Below are positions 17,489-25,689 of a DNA stretch of 64,000 bases, in pieces. Each line of letters starts with the position of its first letter. The first letter of the stretch is position 1. The stretch is from DASSFG01 sp035547915 (GTDB lineage Bacteria > Planctomycetota > Planctomycetia > Pirellulales > JAICIG01). The translations under genes and the position numbers were made by a program. The stretch spans positions 1 through 64,000 of the forward strand of contig DASZTS010000014.1 of NCBI GenBank assembly GCA_035547915.1. Direction: 5' to 3'. The notes under the pieces are model-generated. The model made no database searches. It saw only the letters and a list, made by a program, of their open reading frames with translations, and was not told the origin of the DNA.

Positions 17489-17594
17489 TAAGAGCGGCTG
17501 ACAGAACCCGAAAATCCGAGCGCCTTGGGCGCAAGAATCGGCCGTGAAACGCCGATTCCTGTGAAGCTAAATCCGGTTTTGTCGGTTGCTCTAA
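17489..17594 (+). repeat. Dispersed ~100-bp inverted-repeat element, copy A
   Basis: The left end TAAGAGCGGCTGACAGAACC and the right end GGTTTTGTCGGTTGCTCTAA are imperfect inverted repeats of about 20 bases. In the centre, AATCGGC and GCCGATT form a 7-bp hairpin around CGTGAAAC. Highly similar copies are at 49506-49609 and 50247-50343, and a more diverged one at 31651-31746. It encodes nothing. It lies between the end of the cytochrome/WD40 gene and the start of kptA. Confidence 0.85.
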
Positions 17595-17596
17595 AA

Positions 17597-20500
17597 CTAT
17601 TTGGCCGCTTGTTGAGGCGGAGGAGTGGGGGCGGGGGGATCGAACTTGCGGAGTTCCTGGCCATTCTCTTCGTTCCAGAGCCGCAAGACGCTGTCCTGGC
17701 CCCCGCCGAGCGCCAGCTTGCCGTCAGGCGTGGTGGCCACGGCGTACATGAAGTCGCCCCCGCCGCCGAAGGCTCGCTGCTGCTGGGCGTTGTCGACGTT
17801 GTAGAGCCGGACCGTCTTGTCGCCCGAGCTGACGAGCGCCAACGACGAGCTACCGACGAAGCTGATCGATGTCACTTCCTTGGCAAAACCCTGGATCGTA
17901 CGAAGCTGGTCGCCCGTCACGAAGTCCCAGACCTTGACCACGCTGTCGGCGCCGCAACTCGCCAGCACCTTGCCGTCGGCTCGCCAACGAACGCCCAACA
18001 CATGGTGCGTGTGACCTTCGAAGGAGCGCACAAACTTGCCCGTCGCCACCTCGAAGATCTTGACGAACTTGTCGGCGGCGCACGACGCCAAGTAGGTGCC
18101 GTCGGGCGAGAAGTCGATGCCGAAGACCGTGTCGCTATGGGCCTCGGGCAGGTCGCGTGCCGGCGTGCCGTCGGCCACGTTCCACAGTTTCAACTCGCCG
18201 CTGCGCGAAGGATCGCCGCCACCCGAGGCGAGCAGCTTGCCGTCGGGGCTGAAGGCGAGGGCCGTGACGCGATCGACGAGCGGCGAGTTCGGCCCGCCGC
18301 CGATCGTGCGGACGAGGGTCCACTCCGGAGCCGTGCCGAACACGACGGCACTCTTATCGGCCGAGGCCGCGACGATTTTCGTCGGCCCGGCATAGGCGAG
18401 CGCCAGGATGGGTCCGGCCTGGCCGCCGTAGATTTCTCCCATGACGCCGGTTTCGGCGTTGTAGGTATGCACGAGCTTGTCGTCGCCTCCCGCCGCCAAC
18501 TCGAGGTTGTCGGGAGAGAAGGCGACCCACTTGACCGGCAAGACGCCGTCGGCCGCCACGACCTTCTTGGCCGCTTCCGAGTCGGCCTCGGATTGCTTCA
18601 TTCGGGCCTCGGCCGCCTGTTGCACCTGCTTGGCCACCGGCACCGCGTCGGTCGCGCGTTTGGCGGCGACGTTCGCCGAATCGACCGCCTTGTCGGCCGC
18701 CAGCTTGGTCGTTTCGGCCGACTTCCGGGCCGCCTCCATGTCGTTGGCCACCTTGGTCTTGGCAGCCAGGTCGTCGCTCGCGGTCTTGAGTTTCGTGGCT
18801 GCTTCTGCGGCGGCCTTGTCGGCGACGGCCATCGCCTCCTGCGCCGCCTTGAGCTTGGCGGCCGCGTCGGCAGCCGCCTGGTCGGCAGCTTGCTTGGCCT
18901 TGACCAGGTCTTGATTGTTCGCATCGGCGTTCAGCGCGGTCTGAGCCTTGGTGACGGCTTCGACGGCGGCCTTGTTGGCGGCATCGGCGTCGGCCACCGC
19001 TTTGGCAGCGTTGGCCTTGCCCTCGTCGGCCGTCTTGGCTGCCGCCGTCGCATCGGCCGCTACCTTATCGGCGGCCGTCTTGTCGTCGAGCGCCTTCTTG
19101 GCCGGTTCGACCTTCTCCGCGAGCGCCTTCTCGGCGGCCGCTTTGGCCTCCATCGCCTTCTTGACGTTCTCGGCCTCTGCCTTGACGGCATTCTCCGCGG
19201 CGGTCACGGCCGCTGTTTCGGCGGCCGCCTCGTTCCGCCGCGCGGCCACGACGCGGTCCTTCTCGGCGGCTTCGAATTGGATGCGGTAATCGCCGCGTAG
19301 CTCGGCCACCTGCTGAGCGTTCTGAGCGTTCCAGAGCCGGGCCACATTGGAATTACCCGCCGCCGCGATGCGCTGACCATCGGGCCGCACCGCCACGCTC
19401 GTGACCGCGGCCCCGTAGTTGAGCTGCTGCATCTGTTGGCCGTTGTCGACGTTCCACACCCGGACGGTGCCGTCCACGCTCCCGGAAAGAAGCTGACCCG
19501 CCGCCGGCATCGGAGCCAACGCGGTGACCGGTTGTGTGTGCCCCGGAATGATCCGCGCGGCCGACAAGGCCCAGACGCGTATCGACTTGTCGGTCGAGGC
19601 GCTCACCACCAACTCGCCCTTATCGCCCGCGGAAGCCAAGCCAACGATACCGGTCTGCTCGGCGAATGCCTGCACCGTGTCGCCCGACGTCGTGTTGAAG
19701 GCGATCGATTCCGCGCCGCCGCCGATCACAAGCTGTCCGTCGGCCGAAAACGCCACGCTCTTGACCGGCGCGGTGAAGCCGGCGAACGGTGGCTTAGGGC
19801 CGGGCGATCCGTTACCAGAGTTGAACACGCGCACTGTTTTATCTTCGCCCGCCGTGGCCAGCCAGTTTCCGTCGGGGCTGATCGCAATCGCATGGACCGG
19901 GCCGCCCGCATTCGCGGCATAGCGCTGCGCTGCGTCGCCCGTTTGGAAGCCGCGGACGGTGCCATCGGCACCGGAGGTGAAGAGCAGGCCGCCGTCGTTA
20001 CTATAGGCCAGCCCGCTGATCTTGCCGGTGTGGCCCAAGAACGGACGCTCGAAGTGGAGTGTGACGAGCTGCAACTGTTTGTTGCCGCTTCCGGCGAGCA
20101 CCTCGTTCGGATTGGCCGTCGTCTGTACGAACGTCACACCGCCGTCGAGCGACAGCCCTTCTACCATCGCGGCGCGAGCTGTATCCCAGATAAGGGCCCG
20201 TTCGCCGTTGCCGGACGAGATGAGGCGTGTGCCGTCGGCATTGAATGCCACAGAGCCGACCGCGGCGGCGTGCCCGACCAGGTTGGCCAACGGTTTGCCG
20301 TCGGCGAGCTGGAACAATTTCACAGTATTGTCGGTGCAGCCGACGGCGAACCGGCCGTCGTCGCGTGTCAGGGCGAACGAGGCCGGCACGGCACCGACGC
20401 CGAATGCGCTCGCCTGCTGGCCGTCTGCCGGGTTCCAACTCCGCACGGTCTGGTCGGCCGACGCCGAAACGACGCGTTGGTTGTTGCTCGTGACGGCCAC

Positions 20501-22420
20501 ACCCACGATGGTGCCACCGTGCCCGGCGAAATTCTTCAGTTCCGCACCATCGGCGGCGTTCCACAATTTCAGGCTGTTGTCGGCCGCGCCCGAGACGACC
20601 TGGCCACCGCCTGCATCGAAGGCCACCGCGGTCACCGCCTGCGTGTGCGCGGCGAACTTGGAGATCGGCTGACCGTCGGCCAGGTTCCACACACGGGCGG
20701 TCTTGTCTTGCGAGCCCGAGACGAGCCGGGCGGCGTCGGGGCTGAAGGCCACTGCCGTGACGGCCGCTTCGTGACCGACGAGCGTCTTGGTGATCGCGCC
20801 CGAGGCGACGTCGCGTACGAGGACGACCGGCTTGCCGCCAGACGTTCCGGCCGTGGCGAGCCACTTGCCATCGCGACTGACCGCTGCGACCGTGGCCGGC
20901 GCTTCGTCGGGGCCGGCCAGTGTGCGGGGCGCGGCGGCATCGAGCTTCCAGGTGGCGATCGAACCGTCGGAGGTACCCGTGGCGGCTTGGTTGCCCGACG
21001 GATGGACAGCCACCGACTCGACCGCCGCCAGAAACCCTTCGATCTTGATCACGGGCTGGCCTGCGGCGACGTCCCAGACGCGGAGCGTCTTGTCGACGCC
21101 ACCGCTCACGAGCCGTGCTCCGTTCGCTTGAAACCGCAGGGTATTCACCGCGCCGGTATGGCCGGTGAGCGTCTTGGTCAGCGTGCCGGCCGTCAGATCG
21201 AACACCTGGATGGCGCCCGCGTCGGTCGCTACAGCGAGTTGCTTTTTATCGGGGCTGAGGGCGAGAGCCGTCGCCGCGCCGGTGAGACCGGCCAGCGAAC
21301 GGGCGGCCGCCGCCGGAGTGGTCCAGATGCGGATGTTGTTGTCACCGCCACCGGACGCGAGCCGTTCGCCCGCGCCGAGGACGGTCAGTGACTGTACGGG
21401 GAAAGGCGAATCGATGCGGCCCAGCGGCGCACCGTCCGACACCTGCCAGACGCGAATCGACTTGTCGGCCGAACCGGAGAAAAGCTTCATGCCGTCGGGC
21501 GAGAACTGGAGCGAGCTCACCGCCGCCGTATGGCCGGTCAGAGCTCGTACCGCTTGACCGCTCGCGAGGTCCCACAGCTTGATGGAGAAGTCGGCCGCGA
21601 CCGTGGCGAGCCATCGGCCGTCGGCACTCACGGCGATCGTTTGGGCGCCGTCGGCAGCCGCCGTATCGAACTGCGCCAGCCGCACGTCACGCGGGCGCCG
21701 CCAGATCTTTACATCGCGGTAACCACCCGATGCGAGCATGCTGCCGTCGCGGCTGAAGGCGAGCGATTGGATCAGGTCGAGATCGGCCACGCCCGGCTGC
21801 GTATAGATGCCCGACTTGAGCAGTTCGGGATCCGTGAGCCGGCAGACGAAGCGGCCGGTCGGCAGGTGATAGATGAAGACCTGGTTGGCTCGGCCACAGG
21901 CGGCGAATTGACCGTCGGGCGTCACGGCCACGGCATAGATCGGATTCACGCCCGGCGGCAGCGGCTGCCATTTGATCTCGCCGTCGTGCCCCGCAACGAT
22001 CCCGCCGGCCCCCTGATCGATCCAGAGTTTGACGAGCCCCAGTTCCTGCGGCGTGAGGGCCTTGGCCGCCACCTTGTTGCCCGGCGGGGGCATGAGCGAA
22101 TCGACACTGCCTGTGGCGCGGCCGAGCAGCAGGCTCTCGGCGCCCTTCATCGGCACTACGGCCGGGCCGCCGTCGCCGCCCTTGATGATCGACTGGGGCG
22201 TCTCGAGCACCAGCCCGCTTTCCGCCTTGGTGGCGTTATGGCAGGCGACGCAATTCTTCTTCAAGAGGGGGAGCACTTCCTTCTGGAAGTCGACCGGCGT
22301 GTCGCGTTTGACCTCGGCGATGGGGATGACCTTGTCCTCCGCCGCTGCGTGTCCCGCAGACCCGATCCCCACGAGGATCGATAGAATTGCCAGCCGTGTC
22401 GTTGTTCGATTCCGCCGCAT
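17597..22420 (-). CDS. Exported planctomycete cytochrome c / WD40-repeat / coiled-coil fusion protein
   Basis: 1607 residues from ATG 22420 (AGGA upstream, signal peptide about 1-27). A planctomycete-type cytochrome c domain (PF07635-like) has heme motif CVACH at 57-61 and a distal 'SLMPPPGNK'. Then about twenty WD40 repeats form propellers (about 110-1040; units such as 'GHEAAVTAVAFSPDAARLVSGSQDKTARVWNLADGQ' shapes recur). An Ala/Lys/Asp-rich coiled coil of about 250 residues (1043-1293) follows, and then about seven more WD40 repeats. It is the last gene of a three-gene operon with the PPC and DUF1549/DUF1553 genes. Probably a periplasmic scaffold with a redox domain; the electron partner is unknown. 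Confidence 0.9.
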   Translation of the reverse strand: MRRNRTTTRLAILSILVGIGSAGHAAAEDKVIPIAEVKRDTPVDFQKEVLPLLKKNCVACHNATKAESGLVLETPQSIIKGGDGGPAVVPMKGAESLLLGRATGSVDSLMPPPGNKVAAKALTPQELGLVKLWIDQGAGGIVAGHDGEIKWQPLPPGVNPIYAVAVTPDGQFAACGRANQVFIYHLPTGRFVCRLTDPELLKSGIYTQPGVADLDLIQSLAFSRDGSMLASGGYRDVKIWRRPRDVRLAQFDTAAADGAQTIAVSADGRWLATVAADFSIKLWDLASGQAVRALTGHTAAVSSLQFSPDGMKLFSGSADKSIRVWQVSDGAPLGRIDSPFPVQSLTVLGAGERLASGGGDNNIRIWTTPAAAARSLAGLTGAATALALSPDKKQLAVATDAGAIQVFDLTAGTLTKTLTGHTGAVNTLRFQANGARLVSGGVDKTLRVWDVAAGQPVIKIEGFLAAVESVAVHPSGNQAATGTSDGSIATWKLDAAAPRTLAGPDEAPATVAAVSRDGKWLATAGTSGGKPVVLVRDVASGAITKTLVGHEAAVTAVAFSPDAARLVSGSQDKTARVWNLADGQPISKFAAHTQAVTAVAFDAGGGQVVSGAADNSLKLWNAADGAELKNFAGHGGTIVGVAVTSNNQRVVSASADQTVRSWNPADGQQASAFGVGAVPASFALTRDDGRFAVGCTDNTVKLFQLADGKPLANLVGHAAAVGSVAFNADGTRLISSGNGERALIWDTARAAMVEGLSLDGGVTFVQTTANPNEVLAGSGNKQLQLVTLHFERPFLGHTGKISGLAYSNDGGLLFTSGADGTVRGFQTGDAAQRYAANAGGPVHAIAISPDGNWLATAGEDKTVRVFNSGNGSPGPKPPFAGFTAPVKSVAFSADGQLVIGGGAESIAFNTTSGDTVQAFAEQTGIVGLASAGDKGELVVSASTDKSIRVWALSAARIIPGHTQPVTALAPMPAAGQLLSGSVDGTVRVWNVDNGQQMQQLNYGAAVTSVAVRPDGQRIAAAGNSNVARLWNAQNAQQVAELRGDYRIQFEAAEKDRVVAARRNEAAAETAAVTAAENAVKAEAENVKKAMEAKAAAEKALAEKVEPAKKALDDKTAADKVAADATAAAKTADEGKANAAKAVADADAANKAAVEAVTKAQTALNADANNQDLVKAKQAADQAAADAAAKLKAAQEAMAVADKAAAEAATKLKTASDDLAAKTKVANDMEAARKSAETTKLAADKAVDSANVAAKRATDAVPVAKQVQQAAEARMKQSEADSEAAKKVVAADGVLPVKWVAFSPDNLELAAGGDDKLVHTYNAETGVMGEIYGGQAGPILALAYAGPTKIVAASADKSAVVFGTAPEWTLVRTIGGGPNSPLVDRVTALAFSPDGKLLASGGGDPSRSGELKLWNVADGTPARDLPEAHSDTVFGIDFSPDGTYLASCAADKFVKIFEVATGKFVRSFEGHTHHVLGVRWRADGKVLASCGADSVVKVWDFVTGDQLRTIQGFAKEVTSISFVGSSSLALVSSGDKTVRLYNVDNAQQQRAFGGGGDFMYAVATTPDGKLALGGGQDSVLRLWNEENGQELRKFDPPAPTPPPQQAAK

Positions 22421-22542
22421 TATCGATGTTCCTGCTGGGTTGATGAGTTGCTGCCGTTCGGCTGCCAGCCGCACTGGATAGGGAACGCGCTTCCGCTGAG
22501 CTGCGCGAATGTCGCACGCCCCGTAACCAAAGGCCCGTTCGA

Positions 22543-25425
22543 TCACTTTTCGATCACCACCGTCACGGGCTGTTCGACGGTGAGCTGTTGTCCGTTGAAG
22601 GGCGCGATTGCTTTTATCGTAATCGCGTGTGAGCCGACTGTCGCGTTGGCCGCGGCCTGCACGATCAGTTTCACGTCGGCTTGCCCCGCGGGGACCGGTG
22701 CCGGGGCGATCGTCACACCCTGGACGCCTCCCGGCAGTACCGCCTGCACCTGCACGGCGTCGGCGAAGCCATAGAGCCGTGCCACCGTGACGGGCAGTTC
22801 GCCCTGCGCGCCGAGTTTGATCGCGGCGGCCGGAGCGGTGGCAGTCATCGTGATGGGGGCCGCGGTGATCTTGATGGCGGTGGTCGTGGAGGGCCAGAAG
22901 AGGGCCACATCTTTCGGGGCGGCGGCATTGGCCAGATCGGCGGCCCGCTTATCGGCAACCGGCTTGAGCTCCGCCGCCGTCTTGGCGAGCGCCGCGGCAT
23001 CGGCGGCAGCTTTCTCGGCAACAGCTTTTGCTTCGTTGGCCGTCTTCAGCTTGGCTTCGGCCTCGGCTAGCGCCTTTTCGGCGGCGGCCTGATTGTCGGC
23101 CGTCGCCTGCTGCTTGGCGGCTTGCGCCGCCTTGACTGCCGCGTCGGCATCGGCGGCCACCTTGAGAGCCGCCTGTTTGGCCGTTTCGGCGGCCTGCGAG
23201 GCAGCGGCCAGATCGGCAGCCAGCTTTTCGATCTCGGCCTTCGCCTTGGCGGCCGCCTCGGCGGCCGGCACATCGCGACGGCAACTGGCCGTGAGCTGTG
23301 CCTGCAGGTAGATCGTGAACTCGCCCAGCGGCGCCTGCGGATTGATCTGTAAGGCGATCTTCCCTTCGTTGGTTTTCTCGTCAAGCGTCAGCGGCTGCGG
23401 TTGCACGTTCGGCGGCAGATTCAAGGCGGTCAGGATCATGTTCCCTTTGATCTGGCCACGACGGATCACCTTGACCGGGATTTCCAGCTTTCCGGCCCGC
23501 GACATTTCCGCGATCTTCCCGTCGCCCAGTTCGATGCTCAGCGGGGCGGTGTCGGCAGAAGTTACGGCCATCACCAGGCTGCGAGCCAAACGGGCGTGAG
23601 CGGGCGTGTTTTGGGGTTTGGCGTGCAACACCGTGCCCGGCCGAGCCGTGCGGGCCACGTCGACCGCAGCAATCTTGGCGCGACCCACGATCTGGATCGG
23701 ACCGGTCCAGTCGGCAGCCTGATCGTTCGCGGTGAGCGTGAGCGTGGTGATAAATTGTCCCGGGCCGATGATCGCCGGTGTACAAGTGACGCCGGCAGGC
23801 AAACCTTCGGCCGTGACACGGATGTCGCCCGCAAAGCCGTCGCGACGGAAGGCGATGACGTCGATTCGTTCGGTGCCGCCGCGTCGCAGCAGGGGGCTCC
23901 AGGGGCGGGCCTCGAGCTTATTGTTGGCCGGATAGATCGGGATGGCCGCCAGACGGAAGTCGGGCTGTTCGCGGTGGATCGACAGCCGATAGATGCGACG
24001 CGGGTCGTTACGTGGATTGAGGGCCAGGTCGCGCACCATGATGCGGTACGCGCCATCCGCGGGTACCGCGAAACGGAAAGCACCGTCGACGCTCGACGTG
24101 TTGAACGCGAGTCCGCCGTTGTTGGCCGCCAGGTCGTCGAGATCGGTAATGTCGGCGACCTGCTCTTCGCCCTTGTCGTTCTTGGTGATGCGTTGGATGA
24201 GAACGGCCGGGTCGGTCGGCAACCCCAGACGCTCGGAAACGACCTCCACCCAATACACTTCGTTGGCCTTGGCCTCGAACCGCAACCAATCGGGATTGCC
24301 GCGCGGGCCGAATTGACCGACGAACTCACATGGCAGTGTGACCACGTTGGCTTGAGCCTGCTCGTCGTTCGGCTCCTGTTCCGTGAGAACGGGCGCTGTG
24401 GCATAACCGATGAAACAGCTATTCGCCGTGCCTTGTGGACTCGCAAAGCGATATTCGAAGCCGTCCAGTTCGGTCTCCTCCGACGCGGCCAGAGTGCTGG
24501 GAGGGCTTCTCTCCACCGTCTTGTCGGCCGGCACGTCGATCTGCACGGCCAGCTTCTCCAACGGGCGGCCTTCGACGGAGAGCCCGTCCGCGGGCACACC
24601 GCCGGGCAGGTTCCGGCCATAGAGGGTGAAGTTCCCTTTCGCGCCCGGCACGCCGGCCGGCGGCAGGATGTAATCGACATAGGGTCCGCTGCTCACGGCG
24701 AAGCGATAGAAATATTCGCCGCCGCCCGCGTAGACGAAATCGAAAACCTTCAGAAAGTACTCGCCGTCGGCGGGAACCGACACGTCGATCAGCGGATCGC
24801 GGCGGTTGAAGTCGCGGCTGCGAGAAAGCTGCCTGCCGGCGGCGTCATAGAGCTCGAGTGTGGCGTCGATGCGTGAATCGATGCGCTCGGCCCAACAATC
24901 GATGATCAGCCGTTGGCCGGCCTTGGCAGCGAATTTGTACCAATCGGAAGTGTTGCCGTCGGCCGTTCCGTTGAGCACGGTGTTCAGCTCGATCGGCTGT
25001 GCCTTTTCGCGGGAGTTGTTGCCCCCCTGTTCCTTTGCTTCGGGCAGCATGCCGACGACGAACGAACGCGGGTTCGAGATGCCGAACGTACCGACCGTCC
25101 GCACGTCGTATACCCCCGGCGGCACGTCGGCGGCGATCGTCACCGTGAATTGATTGACCAGCGGCTCGGGCGCGAGTTGCGGCAACTTGGGCGGCGCCAT
25201 CTTCACCGCCGCAGTGATGCCCGGATGCGAGAAATAAAGCACCTTGGCACCGTCCAGGTCGGTCCCCGAGCTGATCGTCACGTCGACGGCCGTGCCCTGC
25301 TGTCCGCCCGCCGGGGCAAGCGCAAAGAGCTGCGCGACGGGCAACTGCCCGCGCGCCACATCGGCGACGAATGCGCCAACGAGAAACATTAAGACGACGA
25401 ACGAACGGCGCAAAGCGTGCTGCAT
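22543..25425 (-). CDS. Exported PPC-domain protein with alanine-rich coiled-coil insert
   Basis: 960 residues with a signal peptide (1-26). An Ig/IPT-like domain (about 28-120) is followed by a bacterial pre-peptidase C-terminal domain (about 130-240; 'DWYKFAAKAGQRLIIDCWAERI', 'ADGEYFLKVFDFVYAGG'), further beta-sandwich domains, and an Ala/Lys-rich coiled coil near 718-837 inserted between two beta regions. The C-terminus is again Ig-like. No peptidase or other enzyme motif is seen. This protein type is common in planctomycetes next to DUF1549/DUF1553 genes and WD40-cytochrome genes, exactly as here. The coiled coil resembles that of the downstream protein in composition and position, suggesting they may pair. 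Confidence 0.88.
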   Translation of the reverse strand: MQHALRRSFVVLMFLVGAFVADVARGQLPVAQLFALAPAGGQQGTAVDVTISSGTDLDGAKVLYFSHPGITAAVKMAPPKLPQLAPEPLVNQFTVTIAADVPPGVYDVRTVGTFGISNPRSFVVGMLPEAKEQGGNNSREKAQPIELNTVLNGTADGNTSDWYKFAAKAGQRLIIDCWAERIDSRIDATLELYDAAGRQLSRSRDFNRRDPLIDVSVPADGEYFLKVFDFVYAGGGEYFYRFAVSSGPYVDYILPPAGVPGAKGNFTLYGRNLPGGVPADGLSVEGRPLEKLAVQIDVPADKTVERSPPSTLAASEETELDGFEYRFASPQGTANSCFIGYATAPVLTEQEPNDEQAQANVVTLPCEFVGQFGPRGNPDWLRFEAKANEVYWVEVVSERLGLPTDPAVLIQRITKNDKGEEQVADITDLDDLAANNGGLAFNTSSVDGAFRFAVPADGAYRIMVRDLALNPRNDPRRIYRLSIHREQPDFRLAAIPIYPANNKLEARPWSPLLRRGGTERIDVIAFRRDGFAGDIRVTAEGLPAGVTCTPAIIGPGQFITTLTLTANDQAADWTGPIQIVGRAKIAAVDVARTARPGTVLHAKPQNTPAHARLARSLVMAVTSADTAPLSIELGDGKIAEMSRAGKLEIPVKVIRRGQIKGNMILTALNLPPNVQPQPLTLDEKTNEGKIALQINPQAPLGEFTIYLQAQLTASCRRDVPAAEAAAKAKAEIEKLAADLAAASQAAETAKQAALKVAADADAAVKAAQAAKQQATADNQAAAEKALAEAEAKLKTANEAKAVAEKAAADAAALAKTAAELKPVADKRAADLANAAAPKDVALFWPSTTTAIKITAAPITMTATAPAAAIKLGAQGELPVTVARLYGFADAVQVQAVLPGGVQGVTIAPAPVPAGQADVKLIVQAAANATVGSHAITIKAIAPFNGQQLTVEQPVTVVIEK

Positions 25426-25689
25426 GGCAATGGCTCCCGGGTCCGGAGCAGGTCGATTGTCAAGGTAGGCGGTTGTCGTCGGCGAACGGTAATGCGGTCG
25501 CGACGGGCGGGTCGAATCGGATTGAAGGGAGTGAAACAGGTGGCGAACCTGTGCTCACTCTCCCGTCGGAAGAAGAACGAGAGTGGCTGGTGGCGTACCA
25601 AGGGGGTTATACGTCCGTGCGCCTTACCCCGACCCTTCTCGCGAGAGAGGCGTTCTCCGCCGTCTTCCACCGCTTCTCTGCCTCTTCCT

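Noticed and set aside
17525..21391. Plus-strand open frames of 591 and 651 codons opposite the cytochrome/WD40 gene
   Set aside because: They are antisense to a well-supported repeat protein and show only Arg/Gly/Val-rich shadow sequence.
22420..22546. Upstream extension of the cytochrome/WD40 gene
   Set aside because: It would place the signal peptide internally; ATG 22420 has an AGGA site.
22963..24876. Plus-strand frames opposite the PPC-domain gene
   Set aside because: Antisense shadows; no start-site support and no domain.
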